64,000 nucleotides of DNA from Candidatus Paracaedibacteraceae bacterium (GCA_019459505.1 JAIBEV010000049.1:1-64000), one strand, 5' to 3'. Shown: positions 34,610 to 44,048, counted from the stretch's first letter. Numbers and translations: made by a program. The notes: generated from the sequence alone by a model not told the origin.

Positions 34610-34984
34610 ATGAATGAAGAAGATAATAAGAACTCACCGATGGGATCGGATGAAAATTCTTTATCTGGAGCTGGAAACCCAGCGAGTTCAACTTTTAATG
34701 AGCTTGAACAAAGTGGGGGGGATACCACAACGTTAGGGGATATTAATGATTTTTCAGCCGTCTATAATGTGCCGGTCCAGATCTCTGCCGTTTTAGGACG
34801 GGCGGTGATGCCGGTCAGCCAATTGTTAAAACTTGGCCGGGGGGCTGTGGTGGAGTTAGATCGCCGTGTGGGTGAGTCGGTTGATATTTATGTTAACAAT
34901 CGATTGGTTGCGCGCGGTGAGGTGGTGATTGTCGATGAACGCCTGGGTATTACAATGACAGAAATCATTAAATCTGAACGATAA
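34610..34984 (+). CDS. fliN: Flagellar motor switch protein FliN
   Basis: C-ring subunit with a SpoA domain. The 124-residue product has a disordered acidic N-terminus followed by VPVQISAVLGRAVMPVSQLL, GRGAVVELDRRVGESVDIYV and ARGEVVIVDERLGI, the complete SpoA core. The ATG at 34610 has AAGGAGGG before it; an in-frame start at 34580 lies inside fliH and has no such site. It is one base beyond fliH's stop. Confidence 0.94.
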   Translation: MNEEDNKNSPMGSDENSLSGAGNPASSTFNELEQSGGDTTTLGDINDFSAVYNVPVQISAVLGRAVMPVSQLLKLGRGAVVELDRRVGESVDIYVNNRLVARGEVVIVDERLGITMTEIIKSER

Positions 34985-34999
34985 ATAAGGAGCCTCGCT

Positions 35000-36328
35000 A
35001 TGCGCGTTATGATTATTAGTGCATTTGATGGTCAAGTTAGTGAAGCCGCTCGCTTAGCAACAGCGAAAGGCGCTAAAGTGACAATGACGGCCACAAGTAA
35101 AGAAGCCTTGGATCTGTTGCGCAAGGGACAAAGTGCTGACCTATTATTTATTGACATTATTCATGATGTTGAATCTTTAGTTCATCAATTGCAGTCTGAG
35201 CACTTTAACATCCCGATTGTCGCTTGTGGTATCCAAGCCGATCCAGAACGTGCCGCTGCTGCTATTCGGGCCGGGGCTATTGACTATATTCCTTTCCCAC
35301 CAGAAGCTGAAATGATCGCCGCTATCCTTTCGGCGATTAGCAACCCTCACCATGATATGATTGCGCGTGACCCAGTAATGGTGCGGTGGGTAGAAATGGC
35401 TGATAAAGTTGCACCCAGTGAGGCCAATATCTTAATAACTGGCGAATCCGGAACTGGTAAAGAAGTCATGGCACGCTATATCCATACCAAATCGAATCGA
35501 TCAAAGCAGCCCTTTATTTCGGTTAATTGTGCCGCCATTCCTGAAAATCTTTTGGAATCTGAATTGTTTGGGCATGAGAAGGGGGCTTTTACTGGAGCGT
35601 TGGCGCGTCGCATTGGTAAATTTGAAGAAGCCAATGGTGGCACCTTATTGTTGGATGAAATCAGTGAAATGGACATTCGGCTTCAGGCGAAACTGTTACG
35701 GGCTATACAAGAACGTGTCATTGACAGAGTTGGTGGCACCGACCCCGTTAAAGTTAATATTCGCATCATTGCCACTTCCAACCGCGATTTAGTTGATTCC
35801 TGTAAAAAAGGGTTGTTTAGAGAAGACCTTTTTTATCGTCTGAATGTTATTAACTTACAGCTTCCGCCCCTACGCCAACGGCCAAAAGATGTCGAGGCTT
35901 TGGCATCGTTCTTTGTAAATAAATTTACGGAACTCAATGCTTTATCCAAGAAGACATTTTCCTCTTTAGCGCGTCAAGCCTTAATTAATTATCCATGGCC
36001 CGGCAATGTCCGAGAGTTAGAAAATACCATTCATCGGGCAGTCTTATTGTCAGCCGGGGATTTGATTGAAGCCAGTGACTTGTTTGACCAAGTAACCCAA
36101 GAATCCTTGCAAGTAACGGCCCGCAGTGATGTTGAAAAAGTTTTACTCATTGGCAGAACAGTCGCCAGCGTTGAAAAAGAATTAATTCTTAACACCTTAG
36201 AGCATTGCTCGGGTAACCGCACCCATGCGGCCAATATCTTAGGTATTTCCATCAGGACCTTAAGAAATAAACTGAAGGAATATGGCGAGATGTCAGAAAT
36301 GAACAATTGTCTATCAATGCGGGGATAA
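35000..36328 (+). CDS. flbD: Sigma-54-dependent flagellar regulator FlbD
   Basis: NtrC-like activator of late flagellar genes. The AAA+ domain has Walker A GESGTGKEVMARYIH, the sigma-54 contact GAFTGALARR, and Walker B GGTLLLDEISEMD. A Fis-type helix-turn-helix ends the protein (NRTHAANILGISIRTLRNKL). The N-terminal receiver is degenerate: it begins MRVMIISAFDG without the acidic pair, and the Lys position reads YIPFPP. This matches Caulobacter FlbD, which is not switched by ordinary phosphorylation but with FliX. Located between fliN and flhA, in the same operon. Confidence 0.92.
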   Translation: MRVMIISAFDGQVSEAARLATAKGAKVTMTATSKEALDLLRKGQSADLLFIDIIHDVESLVHQLQSEHFNIPIVACGIQADPERAAAAIRAGAIDYIPFPPEAEMIAAILSAISNPHHDMIARDPVMVRWVEMADKVAPSEANILITGESGTGKEVMARYIHTKSNRSKQPFISVNCAAIPENLLESELFGHEKGAFTGALARRIGKFEEANGGTLLLDEISEMDIRLQAKLLRAIQERVIDRVGGTDPVKVNIRIIATSNRDLVDSCKKGLFREDLFYRLNVINLQLPPLRQRPKDVEALASFFVNKFTELNALSKKTFSSLARQALINYPWPGNVRELENTIHRAVLLSAGDLIEASDLFDQVTQESLQVTARSDVEKVLLIGRTVASVEKELILNTLEHCSGNRTHAANILGISIRTLRNKLKEYGEMSEMNNCLSMRG

Positions 36329-36331
36329 TTC

Positions 36332-38431
36332 ATGGCAGTAACACCTAGCCTTTCTCAAGGTTTCTCTCTGTCAAGCATAACGCAACGAACAGATATAGCC
36401 TTTGCCTTAGGGCTTGTTGCGGTTTTAATCTTGCTGTTCATGCCGGTTTCAACAATCTTGCTGGATATGGCCTTAGCCCTATCCATCCTCTTTTCCATCA
36501 TGATTTTGTTTACGGCTTTGTTTATTGAAAGACCGTTAGAATTTAGCTCTTTCCCGACAGTCCTGTTGGTATCCACAATGATTCGATTAGCCCTTGATGT
36601 GGCCGCCACTCGGGTAATTTTGACCCATGGTCATGAAGGGGCCCATTCGGCGGGCAAGGTTATCGAAGCTTTCGGTCGCTTTTTGATGGGCGGTAATTTC
36701 GTGATTGGAATTATCATCTTTGCGATTTTGATTATCGTTAACTTTGTGGTTATCACGAAGGGGTCAGGACGTATCGCCGAAGTGTCGGCTCGATTCAGCT
36801 TGGATGCAATGCCCGGTAAACAAATGGCTGTTGATGCCGACTTGAGTGCTGGGCTGATTAATGAAGCTGAGGCTAAACTTCGCCGTAAATTACTGGAAGA
36901 TGAGAGCAATTTTTTTGGTTCCATGGATGGTGCCGCAAAGTTTGTGCGCGGTGATGCCATTGCAGGCTTGCTGATTACCTTTATTAATATTATTGGTGGC
37001 ATCATCATTGGGGTGGGACAAATGGATCTCAGTTTTAGTGAGGCGTTGACCACTTATACTATTTTGACTGTTGGGGATGGTCTAGTCTCTCAGGTGCCAG
37101 CTTTAATTGTTTCCACGGCGGCTGGTATGTTGGTTTCCAAGGCGGGTGTAGAGGGATCAGCGGATAAAGCGCTTATTTCTCAATTAAGTGGAAACCCCAC
37201 AGTGTTGGGGCTTAGCTCTTTTCTTATGATGATTTTGGCATCCACGCCTGGCATGCCCGGTTTTCCTTTCTTTATTCTAGCCATTGCTTGTGGTTTTGGT
37301 GCATGGCGTGTAACTCAAAATCAAGCGCGTGCCGAGCAAGAAGCTTTGGAAGCGGTGGAACAAGCCAAGGTGCCGGCCGAAGAGGTTTCTATTGGTGAAG
37401 AGTCTAAGATTGTTCCGGGCCATATTGATTACTTGCGAATTGAAATTGGTTATGGGTTATTAACATTGTTGAACGGAGATAAGGGAACCAAGCTAACGGA
37501 TCAGATTAAGAGTTTGCGTAAACAGTTGGCTCAAGAAATCGGGTTTGTTCTCCCTTCTGTTCGGATTCAAGATAATATTCAAGTCAGTGGAATGTCTTAT
37601 TTAATTCGTGTTAAAGAACTGGAAGCCGGACGCGGCGAGTTGCGGCCTGATCATTTCCTGGTGATGAATCCAAATGGAGATGATATTTTAGTTGACGGGG
37701 AAGCGACCACGGAACCCACCTTTGGCTTACCTGCTCGTTGGATTACCGAAAGTCAGCGGGCTGAGGCAGAGCATTTGGGATATACAATTGTCGATGCTTC
37801 AACGGTAATGACCACTCATTTAACTGAAATTGTGAAGGAAAACTTGGCTGAACTGTTGACCTATGTTGAAACCCAAAAGATGTTGGATGAGTTAGGGGAT
37901 ACCTATAAGAAACTGCTGAATGATTTGATTCCATCTCAAATTAGTTTAGGGGGAATACAACGAATTTTACAGAATCTGGTCAGCGAGCGGGTTAGTATTC
38001 GTGATCTTGCAACAATTATTGAGGCTATTTCCGAAGGATGTGGTTACTCCCGCAATGTTTCCGTTATTACTGAGCATGTTCGTCAGCGATTGTCACGGCA
38101 AATCACGCACAGCAACTTAGATGAAAACTATGTTCTTAAAATTGTGCCTTTAACGGTAAAATGGGATCAAGCGATGAATGATGCTCTGTTAGGGGAGGGC
38201 GAAGTGCGCCAATTGGCGTTGTCCCCTAGCCAAATACAAGAATTTATAGTTGATTTTAAAAAGACGTTTGACCGTATTTCAATGATGGGTGAGCAAGCCG
38301 TATTAGTGGTCAACCCAACATTGCGGCCGTATGTCCGTTCTATTATTGCGCGGGTACGTCCTTCTGTCATGGTGTTAGGGCAAAATGAAATTCATCCATC
38401 CGCTGTTGTGCAGAATGTGGGGCAAGTTTAG
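36332..38431 (+). CDS. flhA: Flagellar export gate protein FlhA
   Basis: Main export-gate protein of the flagellar type III system. The 699 residues have eight probable membrane helices (about 20-320) with the FHIPEP-type signature between helices (SARFSLDAMPGKQMAVDADLSAG) and a large cytosolic C-terminal domain. It starts 4 bases after flbD's stop. flhB, fliP, fliQ and fliR are not in the window. Confidence 0.96.
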   Translation: MAVTPSLSQGFSLSSITQRTDIAFALGLVAVLILLFMPVSTILLDMALALSILFSIMILFTALFIERPLEFSSFPTVLLVSTMIRLALDVAATRVILTHGHEGAHSAGKVIEAFGRFLMGGNFVIGIIIFAILIIVNFVVITKGSGRIAEVSARFSLDAMPGKQMAVDADLSAGLINEAEAKLRRKLLEDESNFFGSMDGAAKFVRGDAIAGLLITFINIIGGIIIGVGQMDLSFSEALTTYTILTVGDGLVSQVPALIVSTAAGMLVSKAGVEGSADKALISQLSGNPTVLGLSSFLMMILASTPGMPGFPFFILAIACGFGAWRVTQNQARAEQEALEAVEQAKVPAEEVSIGEESKIVPGHIDYLRIEIGYGLLTLLNGDKGTKLTDQIKSLRKQLAQEIGFVLPSVRIQDNIQVSGMSYLIRVKELEAGRGELRPDHFLVMNPNGDDILVDGEATTEPTFGLPARWITESQRAEAEHLGYTIVDASTVMTTHLTEIVKENLAELLTYVETQKMLDELGDTYKKLLNDLIPSQISLGGIQRILQNLVSERVSIRDLATIIEAISEGCGYSRNVSVITEHVRQRLSRQITHSNLDENYVLKIVPLTVKWDQAMNDALLGEGEVRQLALSPSQIQEFIVDFKKTFDRISMMGEQAVLVVNPTLRPYVRSIIARVRPSVMVLGQNEIHPSAVVQNVGQV

Positions 38432-38531
38432 TTAGTAACAGGAAAGAGGGAGAATTGTTGGTTGCATACTGTTCTAAGATTTGCTGTAATCACCCTATCT
38501 TTATCCCTTTCTAATTCAAGTTCTATCGATT

Positions 38532-39269
38532 ATGACGTGTCAATCTATTATCCATAATTCCTATAAGCTCGCTTATACATCTGTGCCTGTACCTGGGCGT
38601 CCAACAATTTTATTCTTACCGGGCTACTTTTCCGATATGGCAGGCGCTAAGGCTATTTTTTTAAAGGAACAAGCAGCCGGACATCAATATGGTTTTTTAA
38701 GCTTGGACTATTCCGGGCATGGTCAATCGGGTGGCGAATTTCTGCAAGGGACAATATCCTCGTGGTTGGGAGATGTTTTTGCTGTCATCGATGCTGTAAA
38801 AGCTCAAGACTTAATTGTTGTTGGATCGAGTATGGGCGGCTGGCTAATGTTATTACTTGCCATCCATCGACCCTATCTTGTGCGTAAACTAGTGGGAATT
38901 GCAGCCGCTCCTGATTTTACAGAGGAATTAATTTGGACAAAATTGTCGCCTGCTAAAAAACAGATATTGCAAGAGCAAGGACAGTTGATAACGCCTAGTG
39001 AATACGATGCAGGGGGCGTACCTTTAAGTTACCAGTTAATTAAAGACGGTCGTCAAAATCTTGTGTTAAAAGAGTCAATCAATTGTAAGGTGCCCGTGCG
39101 ATTGCTGCATGGAACGGCAGACCATGATGTTCCTTATGAAACATCATTGCGGATCATGCAATTATTGGCGTCTTCTGATGTCCAGGTCACTTTAATTAAA
39201 GATGGAGACCATCGTCTTAGCCAGCCAGAACAATTAAAGGTTCTATGGCAAGAAGTGCAGGATTGTTGA
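38532..39269 (+). CDS. Alpha/beta hydrolase
   Basis: A 245-residue serine hydrolase. The nucleophile elbow is VVGSSMGGWLML (Ser near residue 98), the oxyanion region is ILFLPGYFSDMAGAKA, the acid is in HGTADHDVPYE and the His in DGDHRLS. SLDYSGHGQSGGEF is typical of this superfamily. No signal peptide. The substrate cannot be inferred from sequence; it lies alone, 100 bases after flhA. Confidence 0.85.
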   Translation: MTCQSIIHNSYKLAYTSVPVPGRPTILFLPGYFSDMAGAKAIFLKEQAAGHQYGFLSLDYSGHGQSGGEFLQGTISSWLGDVFAVIDAVKAQDLIVVGSSMGGWLMLLLAIHRPYLVRKLVGIAAAPDFTEELIWTKLSPAKKQILQEQGQLITPSEYDAGGVPLSYQLIKDGRQNLVLKESINCKVPVRLLHGTADHDVPYETSLRIMQLLASSDVQVTLIKDGDHRLSQPEQLKVLWQEVQDC

Positions 39270-39371
39270 CTATGAACCGTTCTTAAAACATTGATGCAGG
39301 TAAATCATCCCTCCTCTTACTCACAAGCCGGGGTATCTATATGGTCTTGAGATTGCTTTATCCATAATATT

Positions 39372-40520
39372 CTAAGAGGCTCCCCTAAGGCGCAACACCT
39401 CCCATGAGGCAATTTGGCCAGAGAAGATAGGAACAGGAGTCGGGTTGTTGTCGCTTTTATTCAAGACAACCATAAAGGCGAAGGGACGATTAACTTTGAT
39501 GGTTCTTTCAGGTAAGGATGGCTGCGCTATGGACTCTGTTTTCTTGCTGTCAAATAGGATATCAGCATCTCCTAGTAAGCCGTTTTCATCCCATTTAACA
39601 ACTGCTTTTTGTTTAAATGCTCCTATGGAAATAGGTATGTCAAATATAGTTGTTAAGAATGTGTCATCTAATAAAGTGGGGAGAGATTCTTGTAGCTGCA
39701 TTTGAAGATTATGCAGTGAAGAAATGATAATATTAGGAAGATGTATTAACGTTAATCTTTTTTCTCCGGGGATATAAAAATTGTTAACATCCTCATAAGA
39801 TAAGGGTGAGATAGGTTGCTTTTTCTTTGGCAGCTTAATTAATAGCGAGAAGATATCCTTCATCGTTTTAAGAGCAAAAATGGTATCTGTCGATGTTTTT
39901 ATTCTTTTAATATATTGAGCACCATAAAATCCTTGGATGGATTGTTTTTCTCCCTTGATAGAGAAAGGGAAAGAGGTGGGGGCATATTTACCTCTCCAAG
40001 CTGCTGTTACATGGATAATATTAAAAAGACATAAAACAGTATCAGCCGTTATTCCTTTTATTAACCCCTGAATTAGTGTTTCTTTCTTTGTATATTTTTC
40101 CTCTTCTGCGGGAATTATTTCCTGCAAATTAATTTGAATATTTTGGGCACCAGTTTTTTTTAAGGAAGTGATCGCGATTTTTTTAATGGTGGTCTTTATA
40201 TCCGTATAAACAGATAAATTGAATATTAAATTGTTCCGGAGAGCAGATGTTAGTTTTTCCAGAGCGGCCGGCTTAGAAGATAACATTAAGCGGTCGTTTA
40301 TTTCTGCTTTTAATTTCTTTTCTGTAGGGTGTATAAGGGAGGCAATTGATTGGACAGCAAGGGTTGTTCCTAAGCCGCTGACTATATTACTTTGAGAGGA
40401 TTCCATCTTATGATGTAGAGTGCATGAAGTTTCATATACTCCTTGGATAAAATCTTCACCTGCCCTAAGGGAAGACGCTGTCGCAGCAATGATTGATAAA
40501 TATTTTATGAGATTTAGCAC
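39372..40520 (-). CDS. Secreted serpin-like protein
   Basis: A 382-residue protein with a signal peptide (MLNLIKYLSIIAATASSLRA). Several blocks match the serpin fold in order: SNIVSGLGTTLAVQSIASLI (the N-terminal serine/helix region), LFNIIHVTAAWRGKY (the N-x-x-x-F-K-G-x-W equivalent), FKQKAVVKWDENGLLGDA (the H-K-A-x-x-x-x-x-E-x-G strand before the reactive loop) and VNRPFAFMVVLNKSD then PIFSGQI (the P-F-x-F-x-I...G-x-V ending). The hinge of the reactive loop is GLLGDADILF, not the usual Ala-rich run, so inhibition by loop insertion is uncertain. Bacterial serpins are rare; a host-protease target is inferred. Confidence 0.62.
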   Translation of the reverse strand: MLNLIKYLSIIAATASSLRAGEDFIQGVYETSCTLHHKMESSQSNIVSGLGTTLAVQSIASLIHPTEKKLKAEINDRLMLSSKPAALEKLTSALRNNLIFNLSVYTDIKTTIKKIAITSLKKTGAQNIQINLQEIIPAEEEKYTKKETLIQGLIKGITADTVLCLFNIIHVTAAWRGKYAPTSFPFSIKGEKQSIQGFYGAQYIKRIKTSTDTIFALKTMKDIFSLLIKLPKKKQPISPLSYEDVNNFYIPGEKRLTLIHLPNIIISSLHNLQMQLQESLPTLLDDTFLTTIFDIPISIGAFKQKAVVKWDENGLLGDADILFDSKKTESIAQPSLPERTIKVNRPFAFMVVLNKSDNNPTPVPIFSGQIASWEVLRLRGAS

Positions 40521-40657
40521 TTAAACTTTCCTATAACTCTTACACTGCGCTGTTTTAAAATAACATGAGTATTCGAGATAATTAAAGGTAAAGTTTTATT
40601 AAAATATTTTAATATTCTTTTTTTAAGGGAAGAAGAGCAATGGAGATCTCTTAATTC

Positions 40658-41125
40658 TTATATAATTTCCCGAAAGTGGCAGTCTGAAAATTCTAAGGTT
40701 TGCCAATCAGAGGAATGAATGTCATAAATGGCAATTTGTGCGGTTCCCATGGCGAGAGCGACGTCAGGGTTAGTGAGATTAGCGAATTGTGAAACTCCTG
40801 GATTGTGGGCAATGACTAAAACATCTCTGGCCTCATTTGAAAGTAATTTTACTTCTTCCAGGATTCCATAAGCAGAAGCATGGTATAGATTATCTAAAAA
40901 ATGATAATTGGTTTGGATAGGAAGAATTTCCCTTAAGCCAGTACATGTTAATTTCGTCCGTATAGCGGTTGAGCATAATACATGCGTTACTTCATCAAAT
41001 AGACCGAGGGCGCTTGCCAAGAGATTAGCCAATTGTTTGCGTCCTTCAAAGCTTAAGGGACGCTCTTTATCAGGGACGCCTTTAGAGGCAGCGGCGGCAT
41101 GGCGCATAATATATAGCTTTTTCAT
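40658..41125 (-). CDS. SixA-like histidine phosphatase
   Basis: Small phosphoglycerate-mutase-fold phosphatase, 155 residues. The RHG-type active site is MKKLYIMRHAAAASKG with His near residue 9, and the second His is in VLVIAHNPGVSQFA. SixA in E. coli dephosphorylates a phospho-His on a phosphotransfer protein. The start at 41125 overlaps the stop of prmA as ATGA, so the genes are coupled; an earlier in-frame start at 41149 is unlikely. Confidence 0.82.
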   Translation of the reverse strand: MKKLYIMRHAAAASKGVPDKERPLSFEGRKQLANLLASALGLFDEVTHVLCSTAIRTKLTCTGLREILPIQTNYHFLDNLYHASAYGILEEVKLLSNEARDVLVIAHNPGVSQFANLTNPDVALAMGTAQIAIYDIHSSDWQTLEFSDCHFREII

Positions 41126-41994
41126 CGTTCTAAAACCAACGCAGCCCAATCTCCGATGAGATGCTGTTCGATAAAATTAAAACCTGTTGCTTCATAAGCC
41201 TGACGAACATCATTTATTTGGCGGGTTAGAAGGCCAGAGAGGACAATACGTCCTGCACTTGCAATACAGTCTGCCATATCGGGGGCCATTTCGCATAAGG
41301 GGGCTGCCAAGATATTGGCTGCAACGAGATCAAATGGGCCCTTTTCCTTTACTGCTGTGCCATCAAATCCTTCATTACAGAGGGTGGTAATCAGATGGGC
41401 ACATCCATTTAGCTCCGCATTGGCTGCAGCGACGCGAACCGATTCAGGGTCATTATCAACGGCAAGGGCAGAAACACCCCACAGTTTAGCGATGACCATA
41501 GCTAAAATACCTGACCCACATCCCATGTCGAGTGGTTTTTTGAAGGGGTAATTTTGGCGATACATTTTGGTTAAGGCTTCGATGCAGGCTGTTGTGGTTT
41601 CATGCTCCCCTGATCCAAAGGCTGTTGCCGCATTAATTTCCAGACCGATTAAATTATCGGGTATTTCTGTTTTGGTATGGCTGCCATAAATAAAAAAATT
41701 GCCGATTTGACGAGGAGGAAAGTTTTTCCAAGTTTGTTCTAACCAGTCAGTATCAGGTAGCTCAGCCACTGTCATCGCCGGCGATGTTAAGCCATGGTGA
41801 TGGGCTGCCTCTTTGATTAATTGGCGTACGGCTTCATGATCCATTGTCTCATTGAGCGTGGCTTCGAGGACCCAATAATCTGCGTCTTCATCAATTTCAT
41901 ACCATGAGACGGCGAGGACAAACTCATTTAAAGCTTCGCCAAAAATAGGGGCGGCTTTGGAGGTTGTATCAAAAGATAATTTATATAACTTCAT
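41122..41994 (-). CDS. prmA: Ribosomal protein L11 methyltransferase
   Basis: SAM-dependent methyltransferase that trimethylates ribosomal protein L11. SAM motifs are in LDMGCGSGILAMVIAKLWG, LAVDNDPESVRVAAANAE and FDLVAANILAAPL, and the preceding GSGEHETTTACIEAL is typical of PrmA. The N-terminal domain (about 1-100) binds L11. The ATG at 41994 (MKLYKLSFDTT) gives 290 residues; an in-frame GTG at 42009 is possible. It is the first gene of a prmA-sixA pair. Confidence 0.93.
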   Translation of the reverse strand: MKLYKLSFDTTSKAAPIFGEALNEFVLAVSWYEIDEDADYWVLEATLNETMDHEAVRQLIKEAAHHHGLTSPAMTVAELPDTDWLEQTWKNFPPRQIGNFFIYGSHTKTEIPDNLIGLEINAATAFGSGEHETTTACIEALTKMYRQNYPFKKPLDMGCGSGILAMVIAKLWGVSALAVDNDPESVRVAAANAELNGCAHLITTLCNEGFDGTAVKEKGPFDLVAANILAAPLCEMAPDMADCIASAGRIVLSGLLTRQINDVRQAYEATGFNFIEQHLIGDWAALVLER

Positions 41995-42084
41995 ATAATT
42001 ATTGTACACTATATAGTCACAAAACTCAAGGTTTGGTTAACAATTATAACCTTTTTCTCTGGAGTTTTCCTGGAGGTATGCTCC

Positions 42085-42348
42085 TTATATCTCTTCTTCG
42101 ATGCGAGAAAAACAGACACCGTCCAGACCTTCAAAAAAAAAGTTTGGTGTAACAGCTAAAATTTTACACAATTGATACAGACGACTTGCTGGCATTCGAT
42201 CAATCCCTTTTTCATATTTAGAAAGCTGCTGGGGGGTAATATCCAGCATTTTTGCTAATCCATACTGTTTAATGTTTAAAAGTAGCCGCCTTTTTTTTAA
42301 TTGCTGGCCAATATGAGTCTCTATAGGAGGGAAGTCTGAGTTAATCAT
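42085..42348 (-). CDS. XRE-family transcriptional regulator
   Basis: An 87-residue Cro/CI-type DNA-binding protein. The helix-turn-helix is in QYGLAKMLDITPQQLSKYEK (about 27-46), followed by SRLYQLCKILAVTPNFFFEG, the usual third-helix and tail of chromosomal alphaproteobacterial XRE regulators. No partner toxin or phage gene is adjacent. Its own start has AAAGG ahead. Targets are unknown. Confidence 0.88.
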   Translation of the reverse strand: MINSDFPPIETHIGQQLKKRRLLLNIKQYGLAKMLDITPQQLSKYEKGIDRMPASRLYQLCKILAVTPNFFFEGLDGVCFSRIEEEI

Positions 42349-42437
42349 AGAATTATTACCTTTTTATTTTTCCAGATAAAAACTATAAACACAGAGAAAA
42401 GGCTGCCTTCTGCTGTGTTTGGGAAGCTATAATGTTT

Positions 42438-43115
42438 TTAGATAGATTTAGTGGCAGTCCTTTGAGAAGATGTTATGGGAAATAATATAACATTTCCTCT
42501 CTCCCCCTGGGTTCCTCCTTTTTCCGGCGTTAAAAGAAGCCTTAGGAGAGGGGTTGTCAGACGCTCGGAGTCTTGTAAATACTGCCGTAAAAATGCGTCT
42601 GATTTTTGGGAGGCCCATAATTTTTGATGCAATTGCATTTTCATAATTTTAACTTTTTCAAAGAATCCCTGAGGATAAGAAGACCATAGAGACAGCGTTA
42701 ACAGTTGCCGTTTACCTTGCAGGGTAATATGGGAAGAAATAGAAGTAAATAGAGCTTGGAACGCAGTAAGATGAGCGGCATCTTTAAGAGAAAGCATAAA
42801 ATTGATATCTTCTTTACCTAGACATTCAGCACAGAAAACAATTAAATTTAAAGCTTGTAATGCGATTTCAGTAAGGGCAGCATTATGAAGTGGTTGACAT
42901 AGCTTTTTAAACCAAGGCTCTTGTATAAGGTTAAAGCCGCTAACCCGTAAAGAATCAGGAGAAGGTTGAACGATTATGGTTAAGGAAAACTCTGTCTGCC
43001 TTTGGTGCAATGTTAACCTTAGCCCCGCTGGTGTTACCGAACAAATGAGTTGATAGGAGAAGGTTAACTCTTCTTGCTGCCATGAGGTAACATAATTTTT
43101 TAAAGTGCTAAACAT
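42438..43115 (-). CDS. Protein of unknown function
   Basis: A 225-residue, Leu/Gln/Ser-rich protein without signal peptide or membrane segment and with no recognised family. Alternating hydrophobic stretches (YQLICSVTPAGLRLTLHQRQ, FSLTIIVQPSPDSLRVSGFN) suggest a beta-sandwich in the N-terminal half and helices in the C-terminal half (LWASQKSDAFLRQYLQDSER). It lies 90 bases from the XRE gene on the same strand and may be cotranscribed with it. Existence as a gene is supported by length and codon pattern only. Confidence 0.5.
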   Translation of the reverse strand: MFSTLKNYVTSWQQEELTFSYQLICSVTPAGLRLTLHQRQTEFSLTIIVQPSPDSLRVSGFNLIQEPWFKKLCQPLHNAALTEIALQALNLIVFCAECLGKEDINFMLSLKDAAHLTAFQALFTSISSHITLQGKRQLLTLSLWSSYPQGFFEKVKIMKMQLHQKLWASQKSDAFLRQYLQDSERLTTPLLRLLLTPEKGGTQGERGNVILFPITSSQRTATKSI

Positions 43116-43382
43116 AAAAGGCCTCGTCGAGTTATATCACCATCATTTTCTGTAAAAGCATTATCCACTTGTTGTAATTAATAAATTTCCATAAATATTA
43201 CTAATATTAATGACGAATCTAGGCTATAAGAATTTCTTATACTGGTAGGTGACAAACCTTGGATTAAAGCCGAAAATATTTTTTCTTTTAAAAAGCCACG
43301 TTAAAAATAATTTAAAAATATATATTTAGATTTGTAGAAGATGTCCTCACTTTCCCTCATTCCGACCTTTCCCATTTCACTT

Positions 43383-43822
43383 CCCCGTTTCCGAGCGGGG
43401 ATCTCGAGCTGCGAGGGCTGGTCGTTGTAATAATCGAGACCCGGGGTCAGGCCCGGGGATAAATTTATTGTTTACCCTTGCGAGATCCAAATTCTCTGTC
43501 GCACTTTGCGTGCCCGGAAAGAGGAGTTTTTTCTGACCATTCTTCTCTTACACTTCCCGCCCTTCCTCTCTTCCTATTCCCCGTCTCCGAGGGGGGATCT
43601 CGAGCTGCGAGGATTGGTTTTTGTAATATCCAGACCCCGGAGCAAGTCCGGGGATAGGCCTTTTTTATGATTACTACTTTTCTTATTCCCGGCCTCCAAG
43701 CCGGGATCTCGAGCTGCCAGGGCTGGTCTTTGTAATGTCGAGACCCCGGGTCAAGCCCGGGGAGAGATTTATTGTTTACCCTTGCAAGATCGAAATTTTC
43801 TGTTGTACTTTGCTTGTTCCAG
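43383..43822. repeat. Three tandem copies of an interspersed palindromic repeat
   Basis: Copies at about 43383-43520, 43577-43664 and 43686-43822, each with CCCCG-type first palindrome, ATCTCGAGCTGCxAGG, a CCCCGGG-TCA-x-CCCGGGG second palindrome, and, in copies 1 and 3, a shared tail TTTATTGTTTACCCTTGC. Related copies lie at 30252-30510 and, inverted, at 58308-58336. Function is unknown; hairpins could act in RNA. In the rest of 43116-43962 no open frame is seen apart from the microgene promoter. Confidence 0.7.
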
Positions 43823-43864
43823 AAAAAAGGAGCTTTCTCTTCCCCTCCGCGACTAGATGAGTGG

Positions 43865-43894
43865 TTGACAGAAAGAGAGCGGAAAAGCTATTAA
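43865..43894 (+). promoter_or_regulatory. Possible promoter of the 22-codon microgene
   Basis: TTGACA (43865-43870) and TATTAA (43889-43894) are 18 bases apart. It is weaker than the promoter of the first microgene but begins with the same TTGACAG stretch. Confidence 0.35.
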
Positions 43895-43962
43895 AGTAAA
43901 CGATTAGTTTAGAAAATAACAAAATTCAACCGTTGATTGAGCATATAAAAAGGAGAATAATA

Positions 43963-44031
43963 ATGCAGAATGTTTATCTTGAAAATCAGCATGCAACAAT
44001 AGGATATTGTATCTCTATTGCTAGAAAATAA
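43963..44031 (+). CDS. 22-codon microgene
   Basis: Encodes MQNVYLENQHATIGYCISIA then RK. The ribosome site AAAAGGAG lies 7 bases before the ATG, closely resembling that of the 16-codon microgene at 9792. One Cys and an aromatic centre are notable. A large hairpin follows (44049-44086). There is no gene on the same strand downstream; the next gene, a LysR regulator, converges. It could be a small protein, a peptide precursor, or a chance frame; conservation in relatives would decide. Confidence 0.35.
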   Translation: MQNVYLENQHATIGYCISIARK

Positions 44032-44048
44032 TGTTCTAGAGGTAGAAA

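Noticed and set aside
43383-43822. Regularly repeated palindromic units as a CRISPR array
   Set aside because: Units are 85-140 bases with imperfect copies and no short unique spacers, and no cas genes are near. They are interspersed repeats.
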